47,608 nt of DNA from Paludibacteraceae bacterium (GTDB taxonomy: Bacteria > Bacteroidota > Bacteroidia > Bacteroidales > Paludibacteraceae). The notes below the pieces were generated by a model. That model did not search any database. It saw only the letters and a list, made by a program, of their open reading frames with translations, and had not been told where the DNA came from. This document shows, piece by piece, positions 1 through 8,048 of this stretch. The stretch spans positions 1-47,608 of the forward strand of contig CAJOIZ010000014.1 in assembly GCA_905234835.1 (NCBI GenBank). Direction: 5' to 3'. A program made the translations under genes and the position numbers. The stretch's first letter is position 1. The number at the start of each line of letters is the position of its first letter.

Positions 1-219
1 CATTGAGCGAGTTTCGCGGATTGTATGCTCCTTTCGGTTCTTTCGTCCTGTCCTTGTTGTCATTTTCGTTTAATTTGACAACAAAAATAGGCCTTTCCTC
101 CCTACTTATGGAAGCGCAATAATATGCCAACCCATCACGCAGAATCAGACAAGCGACTGAATAAGCCCGCACGTCCATTGATCTCCCTCTATTCCCCAAC
201 CCGACATTCCCCCGTATCG

Positions 220-227
220 TATCTTTG
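220..227 (+). promoter_or_regulatory. Promoter -7 element (first of two)
   Basis: TATCTTTG matches the Bacteroidota -7 consensus TAnnTTTG and lies in a context (CGTATCG upstream, GC downstream) nearly repeated 94 bases further on. No clear -33 TTTG is seen at the usual distance. No plus-strand protein gene follows, so any transcript would be non-coding or antisense to the 3' end of the gene at 723-2183. The stretch 1-219 before it holds nothing I can support; a CAT at 1-3 could be the start codon of a minus-strand gene leaving the window, but that is not testable here. Confidence 0.4.
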
Positions 228-313
228 CATGCGGAAACAGACAATAAACTGAAAAATCCCGAACTTGCTTGAGTAAACTGAAAGAAAACTGAAAGCACCA
301 TTCCCCGCTATCG

Positions 314-321
314 TATCTTTG
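314..321 (+). promoter_or_regulatory. Promoter -7 element (second of two)
   Basis: A second TATCTTTG, again followed by GC and preceded by an ATTCCCC...TATCG context very like the element at 220-227. The region between them contains three copies of AACTGAAA. If used, transcription would begin around 328 on the plus strand and run into the hairpin-rich stretch that follows. No -33 TTTG is seen at the standard spacing, so strength is uncertain. Confidence 0.45.
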
Positions 322-327
322 CGCAAC

Positions 328-700
328 ATTTCAAATTACCAAGAGCCGCACGCAAAGAATATCGTATGTCTATTTCGTTCAAATTATATTTGAACACGGC
401 TCCCAGGAGCCGTCCAAAAAGAAATCGTGAAAAAGCCCGCAATTCACGTGATAGATTTTACCTCTTGGGAGACTCTTGATGAGTAAGGGGAATAACATTC
501 CGCTGCGACAGCGGATTTTCAAACGGCATTCAGAATGTGTATTGCTTGCGTTGCCGGCAAACAATACGCAAGGCAACATCCACTTTGCGGATGTTGCCTG
601 TATGCTGTCCTGTGCAAAGCGATTGCCACAACATTGCGCTGTGGGACGTCGGGGCGGAGAGCAGCACTCCGCACACAAACTGCAAGTGATCTTTGACGTA
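328..700 (+). ncRNA. Candidate structured RNA with serial hairpins
   Basis: No open frame here looks like a protein, yet the stretch contains a series of perfect inverted repeats. They are 396-403/406-413 (8 bp, 2-base loop), 500-505/509-514 (6 bp, 3-base loop), 527-531/533-537 (5 bp), 546-551/567-572 (6 bp, enclosing a palindromic TTGCCGGCAA), 571-581/589-599 (11 bp, 7-base loop), 626-630/640-644 (5 bp) and 654-659/667-672 (6 bp, 7-base loop). Two promoter-like elements lie upstream on the plus strand and no plus-strand gene follows. I looked for marks of RNase P RNA (GAGGAAAGTCC), tmRNA and SRP RNA and did not find them. A 6S-like or unknown RNA is possible; so is a decayed repeat cluster. 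Ends are approximate. Confidence 0.35.
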
Positions 701-722
701 TGAATAATAAAAACGAACTTGT

Positions 723-2183
723 CTATTTCTTGTTCGGATCGCAGGTGAGGTGAATGCCTAATTTGCGGAATATCTTTTGATCCACTTCGCTGACCATCAC
801 CGTGCAGTGCGCTTCACAGCCTTCCAACTGCGGCAGACAACCGAGTGCACAGCGGCAGTTCTTGTCGTCCATTGACAACACGGACAAGGCAATCAGCACC
901 TCATCGGTATGCAGACGAGGGTTATGACCGCGAAGATAAGTCAGTTTGGTATTCTGGATAGGCGTGATAATCTGTTGGGCAATGAGTTTTACCGAATGTT
1001 CCATTCCAGCCAGATGTTTGACGGCATTAAGCAGCAGTGCGGACATCGCTCCAAGCAGGTCACCCGAATGAGCGGTGATGATAGTGCCGTCCTGCAGTTG
1101 GATAGCGGAACAGGTAGCGCCTGTCTCTTGCTGTCTGTCGCGGGCTGCTTTCACCACTGGACGGTTGTCCAAAGTCAGACCTGCCTGACCAAACAACTGC
1201 TTGATTTTGTTCACCTCTGTTTCCGAGCCTCTGCCGTCTGCAAGTTGGTTGAGAGCTGTAAAGTAACGCCGGATAATCTCTTGCTTGGCAGCTTCCGAAC
1301 ATACATCGTCATCGCATATGCAGTAACCTGCCATATTGACTCCCATATCCGTGGGCGACTGATAAGGACTTTGCCCGTAAATACCTTCAAAGAGGCGTTT
1401 GAGAACAGGAAATATCTCTATATCGCGGTTGTAGTTGATAGCCACTTTGTTGTACGCTTCGAGATGGAACGGGTCTATCATATTGACATCCTGAATGTCA
1501 GCCGTAGCGGCTTCGTAGGCAAGATTGACGGGGTGTTTGAGTGGCAGATTCCAAATGGGGAAAGTCTCGTACTTGGCATATCCGGCTTCAATGCCGCGAC
1601 GGTGTTCGTTATAGAGTTGCGACAGACAAACCGCCATCTTGCCCGAACCCGGACCGGGAGCGGTTATTATAACAAGCGGACGGGTGGTAGGCACATAGTC
1701 GTTCTTGCCAAATCCGTCTTCCGAATCAATCAGTGCTACATTATGTGGATAACCCTCTATAGTATAGTGTACATAGGTGGCTATACCGAGCCGTTCAAGA
1801 CGCTGCCGGTATAAGTCGGCGGACACCTGACCATTGTAGTGAGTGATAATGACACCGCCAACAAGGAAACCTCTCTTCTGGAATTCTGTACGCAGACGAA
1901 GAACATCTTCATCGTAAGGGATACCGAGATCCTGACGAATCTTGTTCTTTTCTATATCACGGGCGGAAATGACTATCTCTATTTCTATACTGTCCTGCAA
2001 GAGAGTCAGCATCCTTAGTTTGCTGTCTGGCTGGAAACCGGGGAGAACACGCGAGGCGTGGTAGTCATCAAAAAGTTTGCCACCTAACTCGAGGTACAAT
2101 TTGTTACCGAACTGAGCGATGCGTTCGCGGATATGCTCCGACTGCATGTGAAGGTACTTGTCATTGTCAAAACCTTGTTTCAT
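723..2183 (-). CDS. DUF1846 (UPF0371) family protein
   Basis: A 486-residue protein recognised as the DUF1846/UPF0371 family from its N-terminus (MKQGFDNDKYLHMQSEHIRE), the APGPGSGKMAVCLSQLYNEH segment around residue 173, and overall length. Members are conserved, cytosolic-looking proteins; the biochemical function is not established as far as I know, and the glycine-rich GPGSGK looks like a phosphate- or nucleotide-binding loop. The C-terminal part is cysteine-rich (NCRCALGCLPQLEGCEAHC), which may bind metal. No signal peptide or membrane segment is seen. It follows purC on the same strand, but a strong terminator lies between them, so it is probably transcribed separately. Confidence 0.9.
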   Translation of the reverse strand: MKQGFDNDKYLHMQSEHIRERIAQFGNKLYLELGGKLFDDYHASRVLPGFQPDSKLRMLTLLQDSIEIEIVISARDIEKNKIRQDLGIPYDEDVLRLRTEFQKRGFLVGGVIITHYNGQVSADLYRQRLERLGIATYVHYTIEGYPHNVALIDSEDGFGKNDYVPTTRPLVIITAPGPGSGKMAVCLSQLYNEHRRGIEAGYAKYETFPIWNLPLKHPVNLAYEAATADIQDVNMIDPFHLEAYNKVAINYNRDIEIFPVLKRLFEGIYGQSPYQSPTDMGVNMAGYCICDDDVCSEAAKQEIIRRYFTALNQLADGRGSETEVNKIKQLFGQAGLTLDNRPVVKAARDRQQETGATCSAIQLQDGTIITAHSGDLLGAMSALLLNAVKHLAGMEHSVKLIAQQIITPIQNTKLTYLRGHNPRLHTDEVLIALSVLSMDDKNCRCALGCLPQLEGCEAHCTVMVSEVDQKIFRKLGIHLTCDPNKK

Positions 2184-2220
2184 AAAAAGGGTATTTGTTT
2201 GAGATTAAATGAATATGTTA

Positions 2221-2254
2221 TTAAAAAAGTCCTTGCTTATAGGGGCAAGGACTT
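2221..2254 (-). terminator. Intrinsic terminator of purC
   Basis: Read on the minus strand, a perfect 10-bp stem (AAGTCCTTGC / GCAAGGACTT, at 2245-2254 and 2227-2236) with an 8-base loop is followed directly by a run of T. It lies 14 bases beyond the purC stop codon and before the DUF1846 start, so it should end the carB-purC transcript. Confidence 0.85.
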
Positions 2255-2267
2255 CGGTTGGATGTTG

Positions 2268-3227
2268 CTATGAGAAGTAGTTGCGGACATTGGTCTCGAT
2301 GCGCGAGGCAAGAGCGACGGGAGTGACGTGAGCAGATGTTTCGTCAAGCGCAATGGTCTCGCCGGTGATATGCTCGTATAGTTCTATATAGCGGTCACGG
2401 ATACCTTCTACCACTTGCTGTGTCATCTCTGGTACTTGTTGTCCTTGTTTGCCTTGGAAACCGTTCTGCATCAGCCATTCACGAACGAACTCTTTGGATA
2501 GTTGTCTCTGCGGTTGTCCTGCATTGAAACGCTCCTCATAGCCTTCGCGGTAGAAATAACGGGACGAGTCAGGTGTGTGCACTTCGTCCATAAGGAGTAT
2601 CTGTCCGTTGTATGTACCAAACTCGTACTTGGTGTCCACAAGAATAAGTCCGCGTTCCGCGGCCATCATTTGTCCGCGTTGGAAGAGAGCAAGCGAGTAG
2701 AGTTCCAATTGTTCGTATTCCCGTTCGGGCACCAAGCCTTTGGTTATAATCTCATCGCGGGAGATATTCTCATCGTGTTCGCCTATTTCCGCCTTGGTAG
2801 TAGGAGTGATGATGGGTTCGGGAAAGGCTTGGTTCTCTTTCATCCCTTCAGGCAGACGCACCCCGCAAAGCACGCGTTCGCCTTGCTGATAGGCACGCCA
2901 AGCACTACCGCAGAGATAGCCGCGAACTATCATCTCAACAGGATAGCCCTTGCACCGTTTGCCAACAGAGACCATCGGGTCAGGAGTGGCTTCGAGCCAG
3001 TTGGGAACAATATCTTCTGTGGCACGCAGAAAACGTGCTGCAATCTGATTCAAAATCTGTCCCTTGTAAGGTATTCCCTGCGGAAGGATGACATCAAAAG
3101 CGGATATACGGTCGGTAGCGACCATCACAAGACGGTCATCCAAGAAATAAACATCGCGGACTTTGCCGTTATAGACTCCTGTCTGCTTCGGGAAGTGGAA
3201 ATCGGTTTGGGTTAATGCTATATTCAT
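2268..3227 (-). CDS. purC: Phosphoribosylaminoimidazole-succinocarboxamide synthase
   Basis: SAICAR synthase joins CAIR with aspartate using ATP, a middle step of purine synthesis in the cytosol. The 319-residue protein has the family's N-terminal GKVRDVY (residues 21-27) and DRISAFDV (39-46). Further on come [43 protein letters not shown] and [14 protein letters not shown], which form the nucleotide and substrate sites. The length is that of the long form common in Bacteroidota rather than the ~240-residue Escherichia coli type. It lies 39 bases downstream of carB on the same strand, so purine and pyrimidine/arginine precursor genes may be cotranscribed. A strong terminator follows. Confidence 0.97.
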   Translation of the reverse strand: MNIALTQTDFHFPKQTGVYNGKVRDVYFLDDRLVMVATDRISAFDVILPQGIPYKGQILNQIAARFLRATEDIVPNWLEATPDPMVSVGKRCKGYPVEMIVRGYLCGSAWRAYQQGERVLCGVRLPEGMKENQAFPEPIITPTTKAEIGEHDENISRDEIITKGLVPEREYEQLELYSLALFQRGQMMAAERGLILVDTKYEFGTYNGQILLMDEVHTPDSSRYFYREGYEERFNAGQPQRQLSKEFVREWLMQNGFQGKQGQQVPEMTQQVVEGIRDRYIELYEHITGETIALDETSAHVTPVALASRIETNVRNYFS

Positions 3228-3266
3228 AGTCGTAGTGTTAAATTGTATCGAAAAGATAGTTGGTTG

Positions 3267-6200
3267 TCATTTATATTCGTCCCACGCAAGAATATCGAGC
3301 TGGTCAAGAGGCACGGCGCAGAAAGCGTAGATAAAAGCACCTGCCAATCGTGGATTGCTGATAACGGGTACATTCAGGTCAATAGCCGCCCGCCTTACTT
3401 GATAACCCTTGTGTTCGTTGCCGAGATCGTTCTCACGGTGGATACTGATAACCAGTTCAATGGTATGATTATGTAGCAACTGCAATGCCTCTTCCGTTTC
3501 TACGCACGTATTGGGGACGTGGTATTCGGAAAGGAAAGCAGAAGTGCCTTTGGTGGCATATATCCGGTAGCCCTTGGAAGCGAGCAGTCTTGTCGGCTCA
3601 AGAAGCATAGTCCGGTGCTTAGTATCTCCCGCAGAGATAAGAACAGTCTTTTGAGGTATGCGGTAGCCGACAGAGAGCATCGACTTCACCAATGCGGCAT
3701 TGGCATCTTCTCCGAGACAGCCCACTTCGCCTGTAGAAGCCATATCGACACCCAAAACAGGGTCAGTATTCTGCAAACGGTTGAACGAGAACTGCGAAGC
3801 TTTAACACCGACATACTCAAAGTCGAAGAGAGACTTGTGGGGTTTCTCAACCGGCAGACCGAGCATAATGCGCGTAGCAAGGTCAATAAGGTTAATCTTC
3901 AACACTTTGGACACAAACGGGAACGAACGTGACGCACGCAAGTTGCACTCTATCACTTTTATCTCGTTCTCGCGGGCAAGGAACTGGATATTGAACGGAC
4001 CGGATATATTGAGTTCGCGAGCTATCTGTCCGGAAATCTTCTTGATACGACGAACGGTTTCCACATACAGTTTCTGCGCAGGAAACATAATAGTGGCATC
4101 GCCGGAATGGACACCTGCATACTCGACGTGTTCGGATATGGCATAAGCAATTATTTCCCCGTTCCGGGCCACCGCATCCATCTCCACCTCCTTGGTGTTG
4201 TTCATAAACTTGGAAACAACCACCGGGTGTTTCTGGCTGACATTGGCTGCGAGTTGCAAGAAACGCGTCAGTTCCTCCTCACTCGAACAGACGTTCATTG
4301 CCGCCCCGGAAAGAACGTATGAAGGGCGTACTAGAACAGGAAAACCTACCTTCTCCACAAAAGCGTGAATATCATCCATTGATGTGAGTGCGCTCCAACG
4401 GGGCTGATCCACACCTATGCGGTCTAACATAGCGGAGAACTTGTCGCGGTCCTCTGCATTGTCAATCGACTGCGCAGACGTACCCAACAGATGAACGTGC
4501 TGCTCGTCCAACTTGAGAGCAAGGTTGTTAGGTATCTGACCGCCTGTAGAGACAATAACTCCGTATGGCGTTTCAAACTCTATGATGTCCATTACCCTCT
4601 CAAAGGTAAGTTCATCAAAATAGAGTCTGTCGCACATATCGTAGTCAGTGGAGACTGTTTCGGGATTGTAGTTAATCATCACCGACCGGTAACCGCTTTT
4701 GCGAATGGTATTGAGAGCCTGCACACCACACCAGTCAAACTCCACAGACGAACCGATACGATAGGCACCCGAACCGAGTACTATAATGGACTGCCGGTCG
4801 CCCGTATAATCAATGTCGCTGTCAACACCGCTATATGTAAGATACAGGTAATTGGTTTGAGCGGGATATTCGGCTGCCAATGTATCAATCTGCTTGACCA
4901 CGGGAAGAATATGGTGTTCCTTGCGATGCTGCCGCATACGCAGGACAGCCGCCTCGGAGTCCGTCGTCTCCATCAGTCCGACGGCACGAGCCACCTGGAA
5001 GTCGCTGAACCCCTGCCGCTTGGCGCGCAGCAAAAGGTCGTCGGGCAGCGTGTCAATGGTGTAGTTGTGCAGTTCCTGTTCGGTGAGGCGGATGTTCTCC
5101 AGTTTCTGCAGGAACCAGCGGTCGATCATCGTCAGGTTGTGTATGCGCTCGATGCTGTAGCCCTGTTTCATCGCCTCCGCCACGACGAAGATGCGTTTGT
5201 CGGTCGGCGCGGCCAGCGAATGGTCGATGTTGTCAATCTGGAGAACCTTGTTCGCGGCGAAGCCGTGCATCCCCTGCCCTATCATACGCAGGCCTTTCTG
5301 GATGGCCTCCTCGAAGGTGCGGCCTATCGCCATCACCTCGCCCACGGACTTCATTGACGAGCCGAGCTCGCGGTCCACGTTGCGGAACTTGTTAAGGTCC
5401 CAGCGGGGAATCTTGCACACCACATAGTCTAATGCGGGCTCGAAGAAAGCGGAGGTGGTTTTGGTAACAGAGTTGTATAGTTCGTGCAAGCCGTAACCCA
5501 TTCCCAATTTAGCAGCTACAAAAGCGAGGGGATAGCCGGTAGCCTTGCTGGCAAGTGCCGACGAACGGGACAAACGGGCATTGACCTCAATGACGCGGTA
5601 GTCTTCCGATTGCGGATCAAGGGCGTACTGCACATTACACTCGCCCACTATACCGATATGACGGATTATACGTATCGCCAATTCGCGCAGTTTATGGTAC
5701 TCGGAGTTGGTGAGGGTCTGCGATGGAGCAATAACGATACTTTCGCCGGTATGTATGCCAAGCGGGTCAAAGTTCTCCATATTGCAGACTGTGATGCAGT
5801 TGTCATAACGGTCACGCACAACTTCGTATTCAATCTCTTTCCATCCCTTGAGCGACTTCTCGACAAGCACCTGAGGAGAAAAAGAGAATGCTTTTTCGGC
5901 AAGCCGGTTCAGTTCCTGCTCGTTGTCGCAGAATCCCGAACCCAGTCCCCCAAGTGCGTATGCGGCGCGGATAATAATGGGGTAACCGAGCCGTGAGGCT
6001 GCTTCACGCGCCTGCTCTATGGTCTCACAAGCTTCGCTTTGGATAGTCTTGACGTTGATTTCGTTGAGACGTTCAACGAAAAGCTCGCGGTCTTCTGTAT
6101 CTATTATGGCTTGTATAGGCGTACCGAGCACCTGCACGCCGTACCGTTCCAGCACGCCCTGCTTGTAGAGTTCGACCCCGCAGTTGAGGGCTGTCTGTCC

Positions 6201-6470
6201 GCCGAAGGAGAGGAGGATGCCGTCGGGACGCTCCTTGTCGATGACCCGCTCCACGAAATACGGCGACACGGGCAGGAAATAGATTTTGTCCGCCACGCCT
6301 TCGGAGGTCTGTACGGTGGCGATGTTGGGGTTGATCAGCACGGTTTGCACCCCCTCCTCGCGGAGCGCTTTCAACGCCTGGCTGCCCGAGTAGTCAAACT
6401 CGCCCGCCTCGCCGATCTTCAGCGCGCCCGATCCGAGGACGAGGACTTTGTGAATGTTCTCCAGTTTCAT
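3267..6470 (-). CDS. carB: Carbamoyl-phosphate synthase large subunit
   Basis: The large subunit makes carbamoyl phosphate from bicarbonate, ammonia (delivered by CarA) and two ATP, for pyrimidine and arginine synthesis. The 1067 residues match the usual ~1070. Two homologous ATP-grasp halves are visible, one starting KVLVLGSGALKIGEAGEFDYSG and the second SIIVLGSGAYRIGSSVEFDW near residue 565. A C-terminal MGS-like allosteric domain follows (YRIYATKGTSAFL, NDLGNEHKGYQVRRAA). carA is not next to it; upstream is a foreign-looking block. The first ~13 codons and 31 bases of upstream DNA (6433-6500) are repeated almost perfectly at 7974-8041. By eye, stretches around 4980-5420 and 6120-6470 are richer in GC than the rest of the gene, suggesting mosaicism. 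Confidence 0.97.
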   Translation of the reverse strand: MKLENIHKVLVLGSGALKIGEAGEFDYSGSQALKALREEGVQTVLINPNIATVQTSEGVADKIYFLPVSPYFVERVIDKERPDGILLSFGGQTALNCGVELYKQGVLERYGVQVLGTPIQAIIDTEDRELFVERLNEINVKTIQSEACETIEQAREAASRLGYPIIIRAAYALGGLGSGFCDNEQELNRLAEKAFSFSPQVLVEKSLKGWKEIEYEVVRDRYDNCITVCNMENFDPLGIHTGESIVIAPSQTLTNSEYHKLRELAIRIIRHIGIVGECNVQYALDPQSEDYRVIEVNARLSRSSALASKATGYPLAFVAAKLGMGYGLHELYNSVTKTTSAFFEPALDYVVCKIPRWDLNKFRNVDRELGSSMKSVGEVMAIGRTFEEAIQKGLRMIGQGMHGFAANKVLQIDNIDHSLAAPTDKRIFVVAEAMKQGYSIERIHNLTMIDRWFLQKLENIRLTEQELHNYTIDTLPDDLLLRAKRQGFSDFQVARAVGLMETTDSEAAVLRMRQHRKEHHILPVVKQIDTLAAEYPAQTNYLYLTYSGVDSDIDYTGDRQSIIVLGSGAYRIGSSVEFDWCGVQALNTIRKSGYRSVMINYNPETVSTDYDMCDRLYFDELTFERVMDIIEFETPYGVIVSTGGQIPNNLALKLDEQHVHLLGTSAQSIDNAEDRDKFSAMLDRIGVDQPRWSALTSMDDIHAFVEKVGFPVLVRPSYVLSGAAMNVCSSEEELTRFLQLAANVSQKHPVVVSKFMNNTKEVEMDAVARNGEIIAYAISEHVEYAGVHSGDATIMFPAQKLYVETVRRIKKISGQIARELNISGPFNIQFLARENEIKVIECNLRASRSFPFVSKVLKINLIDLATRIMLGLPVEKPHKSLFDFEYVGVKASQFSFNRLQNTDPVLGVDMASTGEVGCLGEDANAALVKSMLSVGYRIPQKTVLISAGDTKHRTMLLEPTRLLASKGYRIYATKGTSAFLSEYHVPNTCVETEEALQLLHNHTIELVISIHRENDLGNEHKGYQVRRAAIDLNVPVISNPRLAGAFIYAFCAVPLDQLDILAWDEYK

Positions 6471-6500
6471 TGTATCGTATGAATATCTTGTTGGTTCGTG
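6433..6500 (-). repeat. Direct repeat copy A: carB 5' end
   Basis: This 68-bp stretch holds the first ~13 codons of intact carB and 31 bases upstream. It matches 7974-8041 at 66 of 68 positions, in the same orientation. The similarity stops 9 bases from the stop codon of the AlbA_2 gene here, and 7 bases from the rhuM stop codon in the other copy. Long direct repeats bracketing foreign-looking genes at the 5' end of a housekeeping gene are what integration with recreation of the gene start would leave. Confidence 0.9.
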
Positions 6501-6509
6501 CTTATTTGA

Positions 6510-7853
6510 TTATTTTTTCACTTTCCAGTAACCTGTTTTGCGAGTGCCGATACGCTCTATGATTCCTAATTTTTTCAAAACTTCAATATCACGCATAACT
6601 GTTCGCATTGCTACCTTTGTCTTTTGTGACAAATTGGTGACATTTATTGTGACATCATCTTTAATAAAATCTATTATAAGTTTTTGCCTGTCAGTGAGTT
6701 CTTTTGTGACATTATTAGTGACATTATTGGTGACATTATCTTGGTCATTCGGGTTGCGGGGGATGGTTACGAGTGTTCCGCCCATAAAGTTTTCAAATGC
6801 AGGGTGCGGCAGGTTTTGTTTTTCAAACGCGGTGTATACTTTTCCTATACCCCTGCCAAACGCCTCAATAAAGCCTGCACGGTAAAAGACATTGGCAAGC
6901 AGATGGTTGCGAGGATTTGACATGTGTTCGACAGCCACTTTCTCTGCATCAAAGTTGCTTGGCAATTCACCTGCGTTCCATAGCCGGATATGTCCGTTAA
7001 AGACTTTCATCTGCGTATGCGCACCTGTATAGTCGCGGTGTACGATGGCGTTATAGACCAATTCCCGCAGGGCGTCTTCAGGGATCTCAAGTGTCTCAAT
7101 CCGTTGCACCCCTTCATAGTGAATCGGTGCAATCAGATATTTAGTGCGGAGTTTCCACAACACATTATCTGCCATTTGCAGTATATTCCCTTCAAACTCA
7201 TCTTGGAAACCGAGGTCTGTGCCGTCTTCGCCGAAACGGCCGAGACGGAATGTGGCAGTAATGAAGAAGAACTGCGGTTTTTTGCCGAAGAGCAGTATGG
7301 CGGCGTTTTTGAGACGGCCTTGTTTGTCTGTCAGCGAGAGATTATGGAGTACGGTTTCCATATTGTCGTTCTCCGCCTCTTTGGGCATACGGCCTGAAGC
7401 AATGGCGTGCCTGATAAAATACCTTACCGCTTCTGCGTCAATGTCAGACATGTCAGCATCCTTGCATATACGGTTGTCCCATTCCGTTTGCGGTATGCGG
7501 CTCGTAAGAAATTCGGTCAGTGCGGTGCCGTTAAGTTCCTGCAGGGTACTGCCGCTGCGGAGGTAGAACTTGCCGTTGCAGGAGACTGGCTGCTCAGAAG
7601 GCTTGACTTGTATGGCGAGGTATTCTTTGCCGCTCTCATTCAACAGATTAATTTCGGGTACAATGCCTGTCGCCTGCACTGCTTTGTTGGGCAGGTTCTC
7701 AAGGAGGTATCGGGCATTGTCAACACCTACGATATTTCCGTTGTCGTCCATACCGATATAGAGTGTACCGCCGTTGGCATTGGCGAATCCGCTGATGTAG
7801 CGGAGGTATCCGTCTTTCCAAAGGAGTTTGTATTCCGTGTTTTGGGTTTCCAT
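6510..7853 (-). CDS. AlbA_2 (Schlafen-type) ATP-binding protein with winged helix
   Basis: A 447-residue protein of a family often annotated as ATP-dependent DNA helicase RecG-related or putative DNA-binding domain protein. Residues 1-120 form the AlbA_2 domain (TEYKLLWKDGYLRYISGFANANGG, then YIGMDDNGNIVGVDN). Around 260-350 is an HATPase_c_4-like region (LRELVYNAIVHRDY, LWNAGELP, FGRGIGKVY). The last ~60 residues are a DeoR/MarR-like winged helix (QKTKVAMRTVMRDIEVLKKLGIIERI). A linker contains tandem VTNN. Such genes recur in or next to restriction-modification loci, and here the tail of a methyltransferase-like gene lies just upstream. Function is unproven; regulation of, or participation in, phage defence is an inference. 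It separates carB from its former upstream sequence. Confidence 0.85.
   Translation of the reverse strand: METQNTEYKLLWKDGYLRYISGFANANGGTLYIGMDDNGNIVGVDNARYLLENLPNKAVQATGIVPEINLLNESGKEYLAIQVKPSEQPVSCNGKFYLRSGSTLQELNGTALTEFLTSRIPQTEWDNRICKDADMSDIDAEAVRYFIRHAIASGRMPKEAENDNMETVLHNLSLTDKQGRLKNAAILLFGKKPQFFFITATFRLGRFGEDGTDLGFQDEFEGNILQMADNVLWKLRTKYLIAPIHYEGVQRIETLEIPEDALRELVYNAIVHRDYTGAHTQMKVFNGHIRLWNAGELPSNFDAEKVAVEHMSNPRNHLLANVFYRAGFIEAFGRGIGKVYTAFEKQNLPHPAFENFMGGTLVTIPRNPNDQDNVTNNVTNNVTKELTDRQKLIIDFIKDDVTINVTNLSQKTKVAMRTVMRDIEVLKKLGIIERIGTRKTGYWKVKK
6706..6741 (-). repeat. 12-bp tandem repeat within the AlbA_2 gene
   Basis: Three copies of a 12-bp unit (GTGACATTATTR on the plus strand) at 6706-6717, 6718-6729 and 6730-6741. 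They encode the repeated VTNN linker between the ATPase-like domain and the winged helix. The copies keep the frame, so number changes by slippage would only alter linker length. Confidence 0.85.
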
Positions 7854-7865
7854 ATAGGGTGGTGG

Positions 7866-7973
7866 TTATTTTGCTGTGAGTTGTTGGTAGAGGCTGAAGA
7901 GTCGGGCTACTATTTCTGATTCGGTGGTTTTGCTGGGTGTGAGTCCGTAGGCCTGCATCACGGCGCGGTCGAA
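7866..7973 (-). pseudogene. C-terminal remnant of a probable DNA methyltransferase
   Basis: Read on the minus strand, this stretch encodes RFDRAVMQAYGLTPS...ESEIVARLFSLYQQLTAK followed by a stop. The FDxAVMxAYG motif with a short helical tail is, from memory, typical of the extreme C-terminus of large class I SAM-dependent DNA methyltransferases or type IIG restriction-modification enzymes. Everything upstream of it is gone; the sequence joins the duplicated carB 5' end at 7974. The stop lies 13 bases from the start of the AlbA_2 gene, as if the two were once an operon. Identification rests on a short match, so it is moderate. Confidence 0.55.
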
Positions 7974-8011
7974 CCGAGGACGAGGACTTTGTGAATGTTC
8001 TCCATTTTCAT
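7958..8011 (-). pseudogene. Truncated second copy of the carB 5' end
   Basis: An ATG at 8011-8009 starts 17 codons reading MKMENIHKVLVLGSTAP and then TGA. The first 13 match intact carB (MKLENIHKVLVLG) apart from residue 3; after that the frame runs into the methyltransferase remnant. It keeps the 31 bases of native upstream sequence, so it may still be translated as a short peptide. It looks like the original chromosomal carB start left behind after an insertion supplied a new 5' end. Confidence 0.8.
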
Positions 8012-8041
8012 TGTATCGTATGAATAACTTGTTGGTTCGTG
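7974..8041 (-). repeat. Direct repeat copy B: carB 5' end
   Basis: Second copy of the 68-bp carB start region, differing from 6433-6500 at two positions. It begins just after the methyltransferase remnant and ends 7 bases before the rhuM stop codon. With copy A it brackets a block of about 1.5 kb (methyltransferase tail plus AlbA_2 gene). Confidence 0.9.
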
Positions 8042-8048
8042 TGTTTAT

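Noticed and set aside
476..703. 75-codon plus-strand and 99-codon minus-strand small proteins in the first 700 bases
   Set aside because: Both run through several perfect hairpins, have atypical composition and resemble no family; a structured RNA explains the region better.
1..722. RNase P RNA, tmRNA or SRP RNA
   Set aside because: The conserved core words of these RNAs were not found on either strand.
909..1814. 301-codon plus-strand open frame
   Set aside because: It is a shadow of the DUF1846 gene on the other strand and lacks recognisable domains.
6433..8041. Insertion sequence with terminal repeats
   Set aside because: The repeats are direct, not inverted, include carB coding sequence, and no transposase is present between them.
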